NCBI GenBank assembly: GCA_015179045.1
Contig: WHUZ01000105.1
Coordinates: 1 to 64,000, forward strand
Source: Kalaharituber pfeilii
Taxonomy: Eukaryota > Ascomycota > Pezizomycetes > Pezizales > Pezizaceae
Length of the DNA: 64,000 nucleotides
Direction of reading: 5' to 3'
Shown here: one piece after another, positions 19,606 to 31,653 of the stretch
How positions within the stretch are numbered: the stretch's first letter is position 1
Layout of the letters: every line of letters begins with the position of its first letter
Notes under the pieces: model-generated
What the model saw: only the letters and a program-made list of their open reading frames with translations
The model's database searches: none
What the model was told of the DNA's origin: nothing
Made by a program: the position numbers and the translations under genes

Positions 19606-20130
19606 CACACCTCTACAACCTTCTCGGGCCACGTCTAACGTCACGTGACCGAGGCCGTATCTCCACCGCCAGACATCGCATTGATTAGCAGACAACAGCG
19701 AACTACGCCCCCCGGCCCGACGGGCACGGGGATCCCAGGAAACACGCGAGATTCTACGGATTAGACACTTTCCCCTCGAATATTCGTCAGAACACTCAAA
19801 AGAGCCGGACTTACACAGCACACACCTACCTTCCAACTTCAGCGCAGTCGCGGAAACCCTCGACGGCGGGGGCCCCCAAAAACCCCCTCGACGACAACCC
19901 ACACCTCGAATAACACACCCGACGTGGCCCAAAGAGACTCGCACGATCCGGACTACCTGGAAGGGATCGGACTAACAAGAACAGCCCCAGCCCCGAACGA
20001 ATAGAGAACAGCCCTCACATTCCGACACACCACACCCCATTCCTCAGATCACATATCACAATTGAGACCACGACCAATAGGCAACGGCGACCACACAACC
20101 ACCCAGCCACGCATACAGTTAGGTCACGAC

Positions 20131-23002
20131 ATGACAAAGGCAGCAGCCACCGACAGGGGCCGCCACCCCACCCGCACAAGCACTCGCCTCCGCAACCGCA
20201 CCCAATCCACGGCAAGACCAGAAACCCGGAAACGCACCGGGAAAACCAAAGTCAATGGACTAGACTTTCACTACATTCGAGACTGGAAATCTAACGCAGA
20301 CCTGACCTTCATACAGGAAGACAGCCAGTGGACCCTCCACAGATACCAGGACATATTCAAACACGCAGCGGAGACGGACCCAAAAGCCGGTCAGAGGCTG
20401 GAAAAGGCGACCAAAGATAGCCGCCGCAAGAGGAAGAATAGCCTTGGACAGAGACCTGAACACATCAATCCGGGTCATCAGCATTGAAGACATCCAACAT
20501 GGGAGAGTCTCCACACAGGAGATCATTCAATTCATCGAGGAGAGCGAAGCTATGGACCCCAGACCCCCAGAGGACCAAATCGAGGACACAATCACGGTAG
20601 GAGGCCAACATATCATTCTCCCCCTCCACGACTTAGTCATCCCAGGCACACCACCCTACGAGGACACCTCGAGCGAGAGCTCCGAAAGAACAGTCGTCCC
20701 AGTCCCTACGACAGTACCCGCGGACACCCCGAGCGAGAGCGCAGGAGGATCAGTTATCCCAGCTCCGACAGCATCCTCGGAACACGGGTACACCCCAGTC
20801 CCAGAAGAGATCCGAGTCCGGGGAAGGGAATGGTACAACAGACAGGACGAGATTGCAGACAGTCAGCCCTCCGGGCCACCCGACAGCAAGATACTCGAGA
20901 GACTTGAGACCCTTGGGGAGAGGATCGCCACATCCGAAAACATGATAATCGGGAGAATCGAGGCACTAGAGAATTCATTGAAGTCGACACATAAAGACCT
21001 TGACAAAGGAACCCAAGTGGCGCACACAATCACGAGACAGGAAATCTCCGGGATAGTTCGAAACGCGGTCGCCGAAGAACGATACAAGAGAGAGAAACGC
21101 CAGACCGTCTGGGAAAACATGGTCAACGAATCCATGGACAACGTCATCAAAATCCTCACCAGACTGGAACACAGGTTCCTTTTTATCCCAGCCTCACCCA
21201 ACGACGTCCACAACACGAAGAAGATCTTGCCCCCCCTACCCGGCGAAAGAAGGGAGGCGGCACAAGGGACCCCCCCGGAACAGGAGAAGGAATCTTCAAC
21301 AGGCCCCTCTCCCCCGACGGGGAGAAAACCAGACAATATGAAGGGAATCGTTTACGACAACAGCAGCTTAGGCGACAGCCACCACACACACCAAGCCCAA
21401 GACCCGAAGACACCACCCAGGCCTCCATCCCCCAACATGGACTGGGACTACGAGAAACAAGGCACAAGTAGCAGCAAGTACGCACACATAGCCGAGATGG
21501 AGAGGGGAGGAAAAGCAGGCACAGCCCCAGCCCTCCCGAGAAGCAACCCGCCCACCGGCAGGCCTCCCCCCGCCCTCCCCGCCATGGAAAAGTCAGGCAC
21601 AGCGGCAGCCACGCCCGAAGCCGATGCAGAGACACCACCCAAAGACCCGATGGACTACACGCTTCAGGACGAAGGGATGAGCGGGAGCCAGCACGCATTC
21701 CAAGCCAAGATGGAAAAGATGAAGAAAGACTCAGAAGGGTCTCACACGATCACGCCCCACCCCTCCCACAAGGTCACCCTACTGAAAAGACCACAAGCAC
21801 AAGCTCCAGCCACCCAGAAGGAAACGGTCACACCGGACAAGGAGACAAAGGAACAGGACAGCACACAGTCCACCGCCCCCCCGGAAAAAAAACGGGAAAA
21901 GAAGGAAAAGAAACCCCCAACGGGCCCCGAGGACGCTCGAACGGAACCTACGCACAGGTGGCAGCCAGCCAAAAAGAGAGAACGGAACACGAGACAGACG
22001 AGGGCCCCTCACACAACTCCAGAGAAGGGTCAAGCGCCGAAGGCCCAGAGAAGGTGAAGGCAGTAGAAGCCCAACCAAAACACGGCTCCCAAGGAGGGAA
22101 GAAACCCCAAGCGACCGAACCTCAGGCGACCCACAACCCCCGAGAGTCCAATCTCATCCCCAAAGAAAGACTTTGGCAAGCCAGGATTCACAACGAGGAC
22201 AACTGGAACAAGAAAGGGTGGGCACACCCCAGAGAAGGCAACTCAGAAATGGAAAAGGCCAAGAACAGAATCAACGCCATCCTAGGCAAGGATGCCCCAT
22301 ACCAGGTCCGAAGAGTCATCCTAGACCAATCTTTCCCAGAAGAAAGGATCCTCCTGATGACGGACACGGAGTACCGCCAAGGCCCCAGAGACCTCTCACA
22401 TTTGGAAAAGGCGGTCAAAAGATACAGCCCCGGAGCCAGAACGGATTGGGACAGCAGACTGGTAGAGTTGGTCACCTTCGACATCGGGATGCACGAAGAC
22501 CAAGGTAAAGTCGACCGGGACCTACGCATCGAGAACCCCGGGGAAATGTCATACCGAAAAGTCAGAAGACTACACAACCACCAAGTACCAGCCCGGGAAG
22601 GCAAACCCGCCTTTTCTATCTTCGTCTCGGACAACGTGGTACAAATACTCAAGAAAGGGCTACAATTCCGCGGCGAGAGAATCCGATGCCTGCTGAGAGC
22701 CGACTTGGGCAAGGAAAAAGCAGACAAAGCACGCAGGTACAGATACACAGACTCCGAAGGGTACTGCAACCACTTCCTGGTGGGACAAGTCATAGAATGG
22801 GTCCCGAAGCAAAAGTATCTCCCGGAATGGCTCAGAAGGTCCCCGAGAAAGGAACGAGGCAGAAGAGCCAGTCAACCTCAACGGCAGACCGTTCAGACAG
22901 ACTTGCCACGACTGCCGACAGAGAGGCGGCCACCTGCCAGGCTGCCAACTTCCAAACCGTCCCCGTAGGGCACCAGAGCCGGAGAACTCCCGCAATGATT
23001 AA
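20131..23002 (+). pseudogene. LINE D ORF1 (gag-like) with three frameshifts
   Basis: The start MTKAAATDRGRHPTR at 20131 follows GACATG. Frame changes lie near 20415, in 21958-22057 and near 22848. In order: basic N terminus, HYIRDWKSNADLTFIQEDSQ, a helical middle (about 20880-21180), a proline/charged linker, WQARIHNEDNWNKKG, LVELVTFDIGMHEDQG, FVSDNVVQILKKGLQFRGE, RYRYTDSEGYCNHFLVGQVI, and a zinc knuckle CHDCRQRGGHLPGC in the last frame. The ORF stops at TAA 23000-23002, within the ORF2 start region (ATGATTAA). The role is RNA binding and RNP assembly, by family knowledge. Confidence 0.8.
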
Positions 23003-26000
23003 AGTCATATACCAGAACGTGGGGAGGGGAATCGTGGGGACGGACATCACGCTACAAGAGGGAGCATCAAGGAAGGCGGATATTATATTCATCGGAGAAG
23101 GTTGGGTCGCACCAGGAGGAGGGACAACATTCCACCCGTCGTTCACCACAATCCACACGCCCACCAAGACGGGGGGTCTGGCAGCCTACGCCAGGAAAGA
23201 CATAGCCGCAGACATTCGGGTAGAAGGTCAGGACAGGCACGTTTCAGTCAACTACAGGGGAAGGAAGATCACCGGGGTTTACTGGAACAAGGACACAGAC
23301 ACAGAATCTGAGCTGGAAAAGATAGGGGCAGCAGACCTAGTCATAGGGGACTTCAACAGCCAGCACCGGGAATGGTCAGACAAACAGGACACCAGAGGGA
23401 CAGCATTACACGGACACATGGAGGCACACGGACTCAGACAGCAATTACACAAGGGTACGATCACCTGGTCCAGACAGGTGAACGGTTCCCAGAGGAAGGC
23501 ACTCCTGGACCTGGTTTTCGCGAGAGAACAAGAATGGAGAACCAACGAGATCACGTGGATCGCCGGCTCCGACCATGCCATGATCATCGGCCAGCTCCTT
23601 GCCCCAAACCGGGGCACGATTCGGAAGATCAAGGTTACAGACTGGGAAAAGTGGGAGAGATACATCGAGGAACACGGAGAAGACGTCATAGTCCCAGGCA
23701 GTGCATACCTAACCCTCACCAGACTAGGACAGGAATTCACCAAGGACGCCCACATCATGGACAGATCCAAAAGGTGGTTCGACAAGGAGGTTAAGGAGGC
23801 CCGGAAAATGACGAAGTACATCCTCCGCAACCCCGGGAACAGCACCGCCGAAAAGAACCGGGCAAGAAGACTTCTCCGAAACATTATTCGGGACAAGAAA
23901 AAGACGTACTGGGAAAACTTCCTCCAGGAGAATCGGGTAGAGTCCCCCTGGGACATCTTCCGCCTAGCTCGAGACCCATTTCGATCTCGCCCCCTTATGG
24001 GCATCGAAGGACCGGACGACCAGATCGCAGAGATTCTTATCCGGCACAACATCATCACCGAACCCCCGGAGGATGAGACACCACGAAGAACCAGAGGCAT
24101 CACGCTCGACAAGACACTCGCCAGGGCAGAAATAGAGAAAGCCCTCACCAGCGCCAAATCCAAATCGGCTCCGGGCCCCGACGGCATCCAGTACGGAGTC
24201 CTGAAACTCCTGAGGAAGACAACCCTCTGGGAAGCCCTCAGGGAGGAGATCGTGGAATACCTAAATGGGAACCACGGGTTCGCCAAAGGCTTTAACATGG
24301 TCATGATCCTCAAGAAAGGGAAGCCCCGAGATCAACCCGGGAGCTGGCGTCCCATCACGCTTCTAAACACAGTCGCCAAGCTGGGACAGAAGGTCATGGC
24401 CAAAGCTATACAGAGGAAGGACGAACTGTTCAGGGAATCACAACTGGGCAGCCGACCCTTCCGGGGAAGCGAGGATCTCCAGAGACAGGTTCTGAAAGAG
24501 GTCGACATACGGCTCAAAAAGAGGGAATGGACGGCACTGGTAGGAGACGACATTAAAGCAGCATTCAACCACCTGAGACGGGACAAAGTAGTCTCAAGGC
24601 TGGAACGCCTGGACCCAAACATAGCCAGCTTCGTTCAAGGGTTCCTCCAACCCACACAATTCTCCATATCCTGGGACGGGAAGGCACGCGGGACGGGAAC
24701 GATGACGGACGGGGCCCCGCAGGGGTCACCTCTCTCCCCGGTCCTGTTTCTGGTGGCGGTCGCACCAGTCGCGGAGAAAGCCGAAAAAAGCCAGTTCACG
24801 CGCTCCTACGTCGATGACTTCCACAGTGTGATCTCCAGCAGCTCGATGAGACAACTACGAAAAGACATAGACACTCACCGCAGGACACTGGCCCAAGAAG
24901 CATCCAAGGAAGGCTTCGAGCTGGACCCTCGGAAAGTAGAGACGCTGATCATAGGTACCCAAGGACCGAGTTATCGATTGGTTGGGCTGTCGGTCGATTG
25001 GGAACTGAAATACGAGGAACACTTCCGGAAAAGGCTGAACCTAGGGAAGGCGGCCTGGGGCATCGCACGGAGACTACATAAAATCCCCCCGAGCAAGAGA
25101 CGACAGTTATACACCAGCATAGCGAGAAACATCGCAACATACGGCTGCTGGGCCTGGCAGGACTTCGCCAAGGGAGCACCAGTCCAGAAGAAACTCAGAC
25201 AACTGGAAAAATGGCAATACTGTATCGCCAGAGACATCATAGGCGCCCCCTGGGGTACCAGAAGGGACACGGTAGAGGGAATAGTCAACCTAGAATCGAT
25301 CCAAACCTTCGCAAACGGGGAAAGAGATCGCGTCGAGGCCCGATCCCTGAGGTTCCCCGACGAACCTCTCCTAGACCCTTCCGCAGACACCATATACCTA
25401 AGAGGCGATCTCTCCCACCGGACCCCCATCCCCCTACATATCTTCCCCACACTCCCTAGCGACACGAGCCGGGAGAGATGGGAGGAAGTCATTCAAGCCG
25501 AAGAAGAGGAAGGTTGGAAAGGGGTCTACACGGACGGAAGCCGCATAGACAACCTCACCGGGGCGGGAACACACTCTCGCGGACAGGAAGAGTACATATA
25601 CCTCGGCAGATGCAACACCGTCAACGACGGAGAAATGATCGCAATTGGCAAGGCCCTCAACACCGAAGGGGAACTCATGATCCTAACCGACTCGCGCACA
25701 GCAATTCCAGACTACAAAAGATAGCCAACGGCGACCCAAACGCCGAAGGCTCATCCATGGCAGTTCGACAGGCATGGGAAGAGAGGACCAGACGCGGCGA
25801 CCTAGACACAGCTGTCATGTGGGTCAAGAGCCACATAGGGATAGTGGGGAACTCCAAGGCGGACAAGGCAGCCAGGACGAGCACAGCCATCCAGTACGAA
25901 GACGAAATGGTCACGGAGGCGGGTATAAGACAAGAAGCCAAAAGACTCAGAGCAGAAGAACGCAATCGTCTGGGACTATCATACAGACCCCTCCAGACAA

Positions 26001-26254
26001 TCGACAACCGAAAAAGATTATCCACCCTGGCAGGGATCCTCGGGAACAAGGGCCTCAAGGAGTGGAGACACCGCATAGGCCAAGCCGATTCACCGGAGTG
26101 TCGATGGTGCGGGAGAGCCCTGGAAAACCTGACGCACATATCCAACGATTGCGCCCCTTGGCTCAGGAGGATGAGAGGAGGGGCTGAAAGCCTCACACAT
26201 CCGGACAAAGACATCAACATGGCGGAGATATTGGACTGGGCGGGGAAAGAGTAA
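22995..26254 (+). pseudogene. LINE D ORF2: AP endonuclease, reverse transcriptase, RNase H, zinc knuckle (one frameshift)
   Basis: ATG 22995. Endonuclease: MIKVIYQNVGRG, ADIIFIGEGW, VIGDFNSQHREWSD, AGSDHAMI. Reverse transcriptase: SAPGPDGIQYGVLKLL, WRPITLLNTVAKLGQKV, VGDDIKAAFNHL, DGAPQGSPLSPVLF, RSYVDDFHSVI. RNase H: VYTDGSRIDNLTGAG, VNDGEMIAIGKAL, ILTDSRTA, MWVKSHIGIVGNSKADKAA. Zinc knuckle: CRWCGRALENLTHISNDC. It ends ILDWAGKE. Total is about 1,086 codons. One base appears to be missing near 25703, so the frame from the RNase H active site onward is shifted. Apart from that, ORF2 is intact. Confidence 0.9.
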
Positions 26255-26336
26255 ACTTGGGACTTAGAGCGGGCGGGGATATCTCAGTTTTTCATATTAT
26301 TCTTTTCATTCTCATTTCACATTATGTATCTAAAAC

Positions 26337-26366
26337 ATCGCCATAGCCTTCGAGGCGGCATGCGAT
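26337..26366 (+). promoter_or_regulatory. LINE D 3' terminal RNA stem-loop
   Basis: Outer stem ATCGC/GCGAT encloses the inner hairpin GCCT-TCG-AGGC, followed by TAATGAAAT and poly(A). Sense copies of the same structure: 5575-5604, 7381-7410, 9226-9255, 29899-29928, 41012-41041, 42201-42230, 49964-49993, 57667-57696, 61592-61621. Antisense copies lie next to T-tracts at about 2306, 12058, 17571, 18748, 36437, 37325, 38822, 41562, 50401 and 62023. The first pair of the stem is C-G or A-T, changing together. Probable reverse-transcriptase recognition element. Confidence 0.75.
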
Positions 26367-26412
26367 TAATGAAATAAAAAAAAAAAAAAAAAAAAAAAAA
26401 TGCCGTCCATGC

Positions 26413-27290
26413 GGCTGCCATCTGTGTATATGCTAATCTAGCCTTCGTCCTCTTCTCTACCAATATGTTTTCCCATTCATTTGACGTCAGATCGCGTGGG
26501 TGGAAAGAGTGGATGTGTATGGGAAGGGGATCTCGGTGGATGAGTGACCCTCTCAGGTATTGTGTGTCTGGCTGAGGTTTCTGGAGAGGTTCACATTCGA
26601 AGCGTAGAGTGCGGGCTTCTACTCTGTCCTGCTCACCAGCCACAAATGTTTGGATACTCTCCAGATTGGTAATGCCTTCAACGATATCTCGCCTGGTGAC
26701 CCAGGGTGCTCCGGAGATGTCCCTGGCCACCGTGTACTGCCATCTTTCTAGTTGTCTCATTTTGTGTTCGGATGGGGAGCCTTTGGCATAACCCACCCAG
26801 GCCCAGCTTCCATATGTGGCGATGTTTCTGGCTATGCTGGTATACAGTTGTCTTCTCTTGGCTGGGGGGAGTTGTGTTAGGCGAGTCGCTACCCTCCAGG
26901 CTGCTTTCCCTAGGTTGAGGCGTTTTCCGAAATGGTCATTGAATTTCATCTCCCAGTCGACTTGTAGTCCGACCAGTCGGTAGCTCGGGCTCTTGACGCC
27001 TATGATGAGTGTTTCAGCCTTTTTAGGAACCAACTCGAAGCCCTCTTGGTTGGCTTCTGCTTCCCGCTTTTGTCGGTGCGTGATAATATTTCTTCTTAGT
27101 TGTCTCATGGACCTGTGAGATATCACGCAGGGAAAGTCATCGACATCTGACCAGGTGAATTGTCGCTCCTCAGCCTTTTCCGCCACCGGGGCTACTCCTA
27201 CTAGGAATAGTACTGGAGATAGGGGTGAGCCTTGGGGAGTTCCATCTGTCATCCTTCCCATGCCCCTGACCTTCCCGTCCCATGTTACTG
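26413..27290 (-). mobile_element. LINE C, 5' part (antisense), truncated in reverse transcriptase
   Basis: Reading leftwards: VTWDGK, MTDGTPQGSPLSPVLF, a polymerase box, SYRLVGLQVDWEMKFNDHFG, RRQLYTSIARNIATYG, QLERWQYTVARDISGAPW and the start of RNase H. In that start, TAG replaces the usual Trp of EGW(A/K)SIYTDGS at about 26440. The frame joins MDGITGAEVV at 19603 across LINE D. The right end is a 5' truncation near 27290. Confidence 0.85.
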
Positions 27291-28380
27291 TATTTTATGG
27301 TGAAGCGGGTCATGACGTAGAAGTGGGTTATATATTTTTATAGAATTGAAAATTAAATTTATTCTCTCTATGCTCTTAATACCTTCATATTACTACTTTC
27401 TCCACTTGCTCAAGGTAGTTCAATGGCGCGAGAGTGGGGTATTGGAGTGGTGAGACATGTGGGGTGGTAGTGGTCTGTGTGCTGGAGTGGGTAGGGGCCA
27501 ATGGGTAGGTTACCGAGAAAGCTGGAATTCTGACCATAATTATACCCAGAATGTCTTTCTATGCAATTTTTAACCCGGTAGAGGTTCAATTCCATAAAGG
27601 CAATAATCTAGCATAATTACAGCATGCTGTGGAAATTCTAGCAGAAGTTACATGCCTGGAACTAGAGGTAGAAGTTAGCCGAGCAGGTAATAAGGAGGAG
27701 TTTCAGGTATTTTAGCCATTGTGCATCCAATAATTTAGTGAAGCTTTAGCAATTGAGGATATGTATTTATGACATCTGTAATAAGTTTTTTACATCTTCA
27801 CCACTTGGATTTTTGTATTATGTTATGTAGGTATACTCCCTATGTTGTGTGGAAATTAAAACTGGGAAGCCGGGTATTATGCACTTGTTAAATCCTTTAC
27901 TACTGCCAACTACATTAACTATATAATAGCTATTTGGCCAAATAATCCTGGTCAGTGGAATATATCTGAGTTAGTAAGCGAGCTATTTTCTATTAATATA
28001 AAAAGACATATAACTAGTAACCTTGGTAGCTTATATAAGACTGGAGGTTGTAACTGCAGAAAATTACTATCTACCAGTTTTTAAACCAAAAGGGCAATTG
28101 ATAAGTATGAACTACTGCTCACTAGCTGCCAGTATAGTATCTCACAACTTTATATATTGCATGTGCATAATGTCGCATATGCTATATACCTGCTCTTGTG
28201 TACTGCTCTATATCATCTATCGAGGAGTCATAAGCAACTCTGTGTCAGGTCATATATGTGCTGCTGATTATTGCAATACTTACAAACTGTCATCTATTAC
28301 ATATTCATTATTATATGTGCAATCTGCAGCATTATTCATATCTCTATACTATTGCTCATCTACATCAGCAAAAAGTGGGT
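27291..28380. other. AT-rich, gene-free stretch
   Basis: No ORF with recognisable motifs, tail or LTR terminus. The base composition is clearly lower in GC than that of the flanking LINEs. Confidence 0.5.
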
Positions 28381-29190
28381 CGCTCCACAACGCGGCACCC
28401 AGCGTCACAACGCACAGTTTGCGCCCTGAGCGCCCCGAGCGCCCCATGCATTTCTGACCTCATCGTCTCACGACGGCCGCGCCCTGCGCATTTCTGGCCT
28501 CATGACTTCGTTATGCCTTTGCCACTCTCGCGCCCCATGAAATCGGTTTTTTGCCCATGGCACTACAAAAGGTAGTTTGCGCCCGTTTACGCCCTCAGCG
28601 CTCATAACGCAAGTAATCCTGCTGCCGGCGCCACGACGTGCTCAACGTGCTCAAAATGTCCTCCATTGCGCCCACAACGCAAGTAATCCTGCTGCCGGCG
28701 TCGCGACGTGCTCAACGTACTCAAAATGTCCCACAATGCAAGTAATGCTACTGCCGGGCTCAATGTACCAAGTGTGTCCTACATTTTATGTGCGTGCACT
28801 CAACATGCTCCATGTGCCCAATATGCCCTCCTTCTCATATGAGCACTCAACGTGCTCAACACACTCAATGTGCCAAATGTGTCCTACATCTCATGTGCGT
28901 GCACTCAACATGCTCCACATGCTCCACATGCTCAATGTGCCTACATCTCATGCGCGCGCACTCAACATGCTCAATGTGCTTATTGTGCCCAATATGCCCT
29001 ACATCTCATGTGTGCACTCAACGTGCTCAACATGCTCAATGTGCCCAATATGCCCTACATCTCATGTGCGCACTCAACGTGCTCAACATGCTCAACATGC
29101 TTGACGTGCTCAACATGCTTAACGTGCTTAACGTGCTCAACATGCTTAACGTGCTCAACATACTCAATGTGTTCTACAATTCCATATCTC
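28380..29190. repeat. Minisatellite region (GCGCC words, then 9-bp CTCAACRTG array)
   Basis: 28380-28760 holds scattered GCGCCC/CCTCATGAC words and a duplicated block around GCAAGTAATCCTGCTGCCGG (28610 and 28680). 28780-29185 is an array of 9-bp CTCAACATG / CTCAACGTG units interrupted by CCCTACATCTCATGTGCG blocks. Long open frames here only reflect the 9-bp period. Confidence 0.75.
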
Positions 29191-29623
29191 ATGCGTGCGC
29201 CCAAGATGGTCCATTAACTCGATTAGGCAATATCGCAGCATGCCTGAACTGCCCTGGTTAGTACATTACGGTCAAGTTTACGGTGTTGAAAAGGGGCGGA
29301 GTCCGCTACCATCACCGATGGGGTAATGATGTGCCCACCGGTAATGATGCGCGCTCTTGGCACTCCTCCTCACGCATTTTCCCATCGTATTACTTATTGC
29401 AGGCATACAACATATATTAAAATTACATACTACAAGGCTAATTCCATATCGCTAAATCAGAATATTTCATCAGAATCATGAAAAAATCAAAAGGTCAAGA
29501 TCTCTGAATAAATCTGTCATCCTCCATCCGAAAAAAGACCTCCTTGCAAATGACCTATCTAATATTATCCAAAATTAAGATATTATTAAAGAGACCTATC
29601 AATTCTTATTCATTGTATATCAG

Positions 29624-30415
29624 TGTCACAGCCCACCTACGCACGCATCGATATCATCCTTTTCCGCAGCCGACCAGTCAAGCCGAGCCGACGACCAGCT
29701 CGGTCGTGGTGTATTTGGAGGAGGAGAAAGACATAGACAGAGTCAGGTTAGGTGGGAGGCTTTTGAGGACCACTCAATACGAGCCGGACAGGCGGAGGAA
29801 GTAGGCTGTATTGACCACCCGCATCATGCACGAGAATCGCGGGCTCCACATGTATTTAGTTGAGGCTTTTCTTTTACTAACTTTCTTTAATAAAGACCCT
29901 CGCCATAGCCCGTTGGGCGGCACGCGAGTATTGATATAAAAAAAAAAAAAAAAAAAAAAGCCGAGCCGACGTGCCAAGCCGGAAGGTGAGACATTACTAA
30001 TAGCCGACTCGGAAAGGCTTGACAAGCCGTCCCAGTCCGGTTGATTAGCCCTCTGACAGCTCATTGATATGCCTTCCAATATTAGCATCACTATTGCCGT
30101 TCTTGCATTCCGGATTCTCTTTCTCATATCGTTATAGTCCTGTATTCCCTTTCTATGTCAATTCCCCAGCATATAAGGCCCCAAGCCCGCCTCTGTAGAT
30201 AGCTCTTCTTCTCCTTGTCCGTTGTCTTGTTAATCAATAGACCCGTCTGGTTTCTCCTACTCCTCCGCCGCTGCCCTTGCTATAGTCCGTGATCCCTAGC
30301 CACCGAACCGCCGCCGCCGTAGTCCTCGACCCATAGCCGCCGAACCGCCGCCGATACCCAAGCTGACCGTACCCCTTGGCAAGACCTCCGCCCAAGCCCA
30401 GCCACCGACGTTACA
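29624..30415 (+). mobile_element. Candidate solo LTR, with a half-LINE fragment inserted
   Basis: Termini TGTCACAGCC and CGACGTTACA, near-duplication ATCAG (29619-29623) / TTCAG (30416-30420), and an internal CATATAAGGCCCC TATA-like box near 30170 followed by pyrimidine-rich sequence, as in fungal gypsy LTRs. The duplication is imperfect and there is no second LTR to compare, so this is tentative. Confidence 0.4.
29694..29957 (+). mobile_element. 5'-truncated half-LINE fragment
   Basis: Duplication AAGCCGAGCCGACG (29680-29693, 29958-29971). It keeps the last 37 codons of the ORF1-like domain (SSVVVYLEEEKDIDRVRLGG, then RLLRTTQYEPDRRRK), a stop, the 3' UTR, the stem-loop 29899-29928 (CTCGC/GCGAG, inner GCCC-GTT-GGGC) and poly(A). 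It proves a fourth insertion of half-LINE type or of an ORF1-bearing relative. Confidence 0.82.
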
Positions 30416-30589
30416 TTCAGGTTGCTATTTAAGAGGATCTTTAATGGTTATTAGGAATTGAAATCAAACAAACAAAGAGAACAATCGAACTTTCATAGGA
30501 ATCTTATATTAATAATATACTTAAACATTTCAGTATGTCTCAATATCGACATGTTTCAACCCCCACAGCCCAAAAAACAATCTCTACAG

Positions 30590-30860
30590 AGCTTCTCTGA
30601 ATGATAAACCTCATCAACAGCAACTTAATCAGGAAATAATTAGTTCTCTGATATATCTTGTTACCTGTACTTGACCTGATTTAGCTCAATCTATTTCCTT
30701 TCTCTCTTAATTTTCTTCTCATCCTCTTCAATGTTATCATACTGCTGCTAAACGAGTTTTTCACTATATTTCTGCTATATGCAACTACTCTCTTATATAT
30801 CTAAAAGATTCTTTTCCTCTTATTTTACATGGTTTTAGACTTTTAGTAACTCTGATTATA
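30590..30860 (+). pseudogene. Ty1/copia pol remnant (end of reverse transcriptase)
   Basis: Frame +: LNQEIISSLIYLVTCT*PDL, AQSISFLS*FSSHP, TAAKRVFHYISA, YSLIYLKDS. This is the conserved copia block G-S-L-x-Y-L-x-x-x-T-R-P-D ... L-S-Q-F ... A-x-K-R-x-x-R-Y-L. Both stops can be explained by C-to-T changes (CGA to TGA in TRPD, CAA to TAA in SQF). The right side is cut by a MITE at 30861, and I cannot follow the gene beyond it. Confidence 0.7.
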
Positions 30861-31651
30861 CTGTGTTTCACCACATCTCGACGCACACCACAATTCGACG
30901 CACTTTCCCACCAAAACTAGCCACGCAGAAGAGCGTGTACCTCAACCACTAGAGCAGAATTTTGTAAGCACTATTTAGAGACACTAAATAAATACTTGCT
31001 CTTCATGTTTCGCACCTCTGCTCGCTCACAGAACGCATTCTCAAGGAATTATTGCACAGCGAAATTTGTAACAATGTCTTGGCATTTATTTGTATGGGAT
31101 TCTCATACAATATTTCAGCGGACTGAACATACTACTCTTTTTTAGCACTATCACACCAATGGCCATAGTCTTGTGATTAAAGGGTCTCTCCTAGCTGTAT
31201 ATTGACTCACTTGACTTTATTCAGTCCATTTTGATATATTGCATAGTTGGCATGCTGATATATATTTTCAGGTCCTCTTCCGATACTATTCATATGCAAT
31301 ATTTCTATGAGAATGAAAATATTTTGAACAACTCAATGATTACTTCCAGGATTTTGTTGATACCATTCCTGTATATCTCCATAGGGATAAATTACTCAAA
31401 TAAAGTGTTTAAATGTTTCTATTGAATTAATTGCAGGTGCAGTGGGTAGATTTCCATATCTGCAATTTTACCGCAAAAATATATGCCAAGACTGATGTGC
31501 AAATGTGCAGAGATATAAAAAAGGCGCATAGAAAAGTAGGTTCTGTTCGTGAAAATATACAGGTTCTCATTCGCTCAGTTTTGGTGGGAAAGTGCGTCGA
31601 ATTGTGGTGTGCGTCGAATTGTGGTGTGCGTCGAGATGTGGTGAAACACAG
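30861..31651. mobile_element. TA-flanked long-TIR MITE, family M2
   Basis: It is 791 bp, TA at 30859-30860 and 31652-31653. Termini CTGTGTTTCACCACATCTCG. Subterminal units ACCACAWYTCGACGCAC are tandem (two on the left, three on the right). Internal words such as CTTGGCATTTATTTGTATGG are shared with family M1, so the two families are related. It interrupts a copia remnant. Confidence 0.82.
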
Positions 31652-31653
31652 TA

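Larger units (their letters stand above)
19606..26398 (+). mobile_element. LINE D: full-length Tad1-like LINE (6.8 kb) inside LINE C
   Basis: Exact 14-bp duplication AATGCCGTCCATGC (19592-19605, 26399-26412). It contains a 5' UTR of about 525 bp, ORF1 (20131-23002), ORF2 (22995-26254), a 3' UTR, stem-loop 26337-26366 and an A-tract. It is the only complete autonomous-type element in the window. Each ORF carries single-base frameshifts, which may be mutations or assembly errors. Confidence 0.9.

Noticed and set aside
28577..29261. Cys/His/Gln-rich open frames (HAQHAQ-type) in the minisatellite
   Set aside because: All three frames stay open because of the 9-bp period; there is no domain and no gene context.
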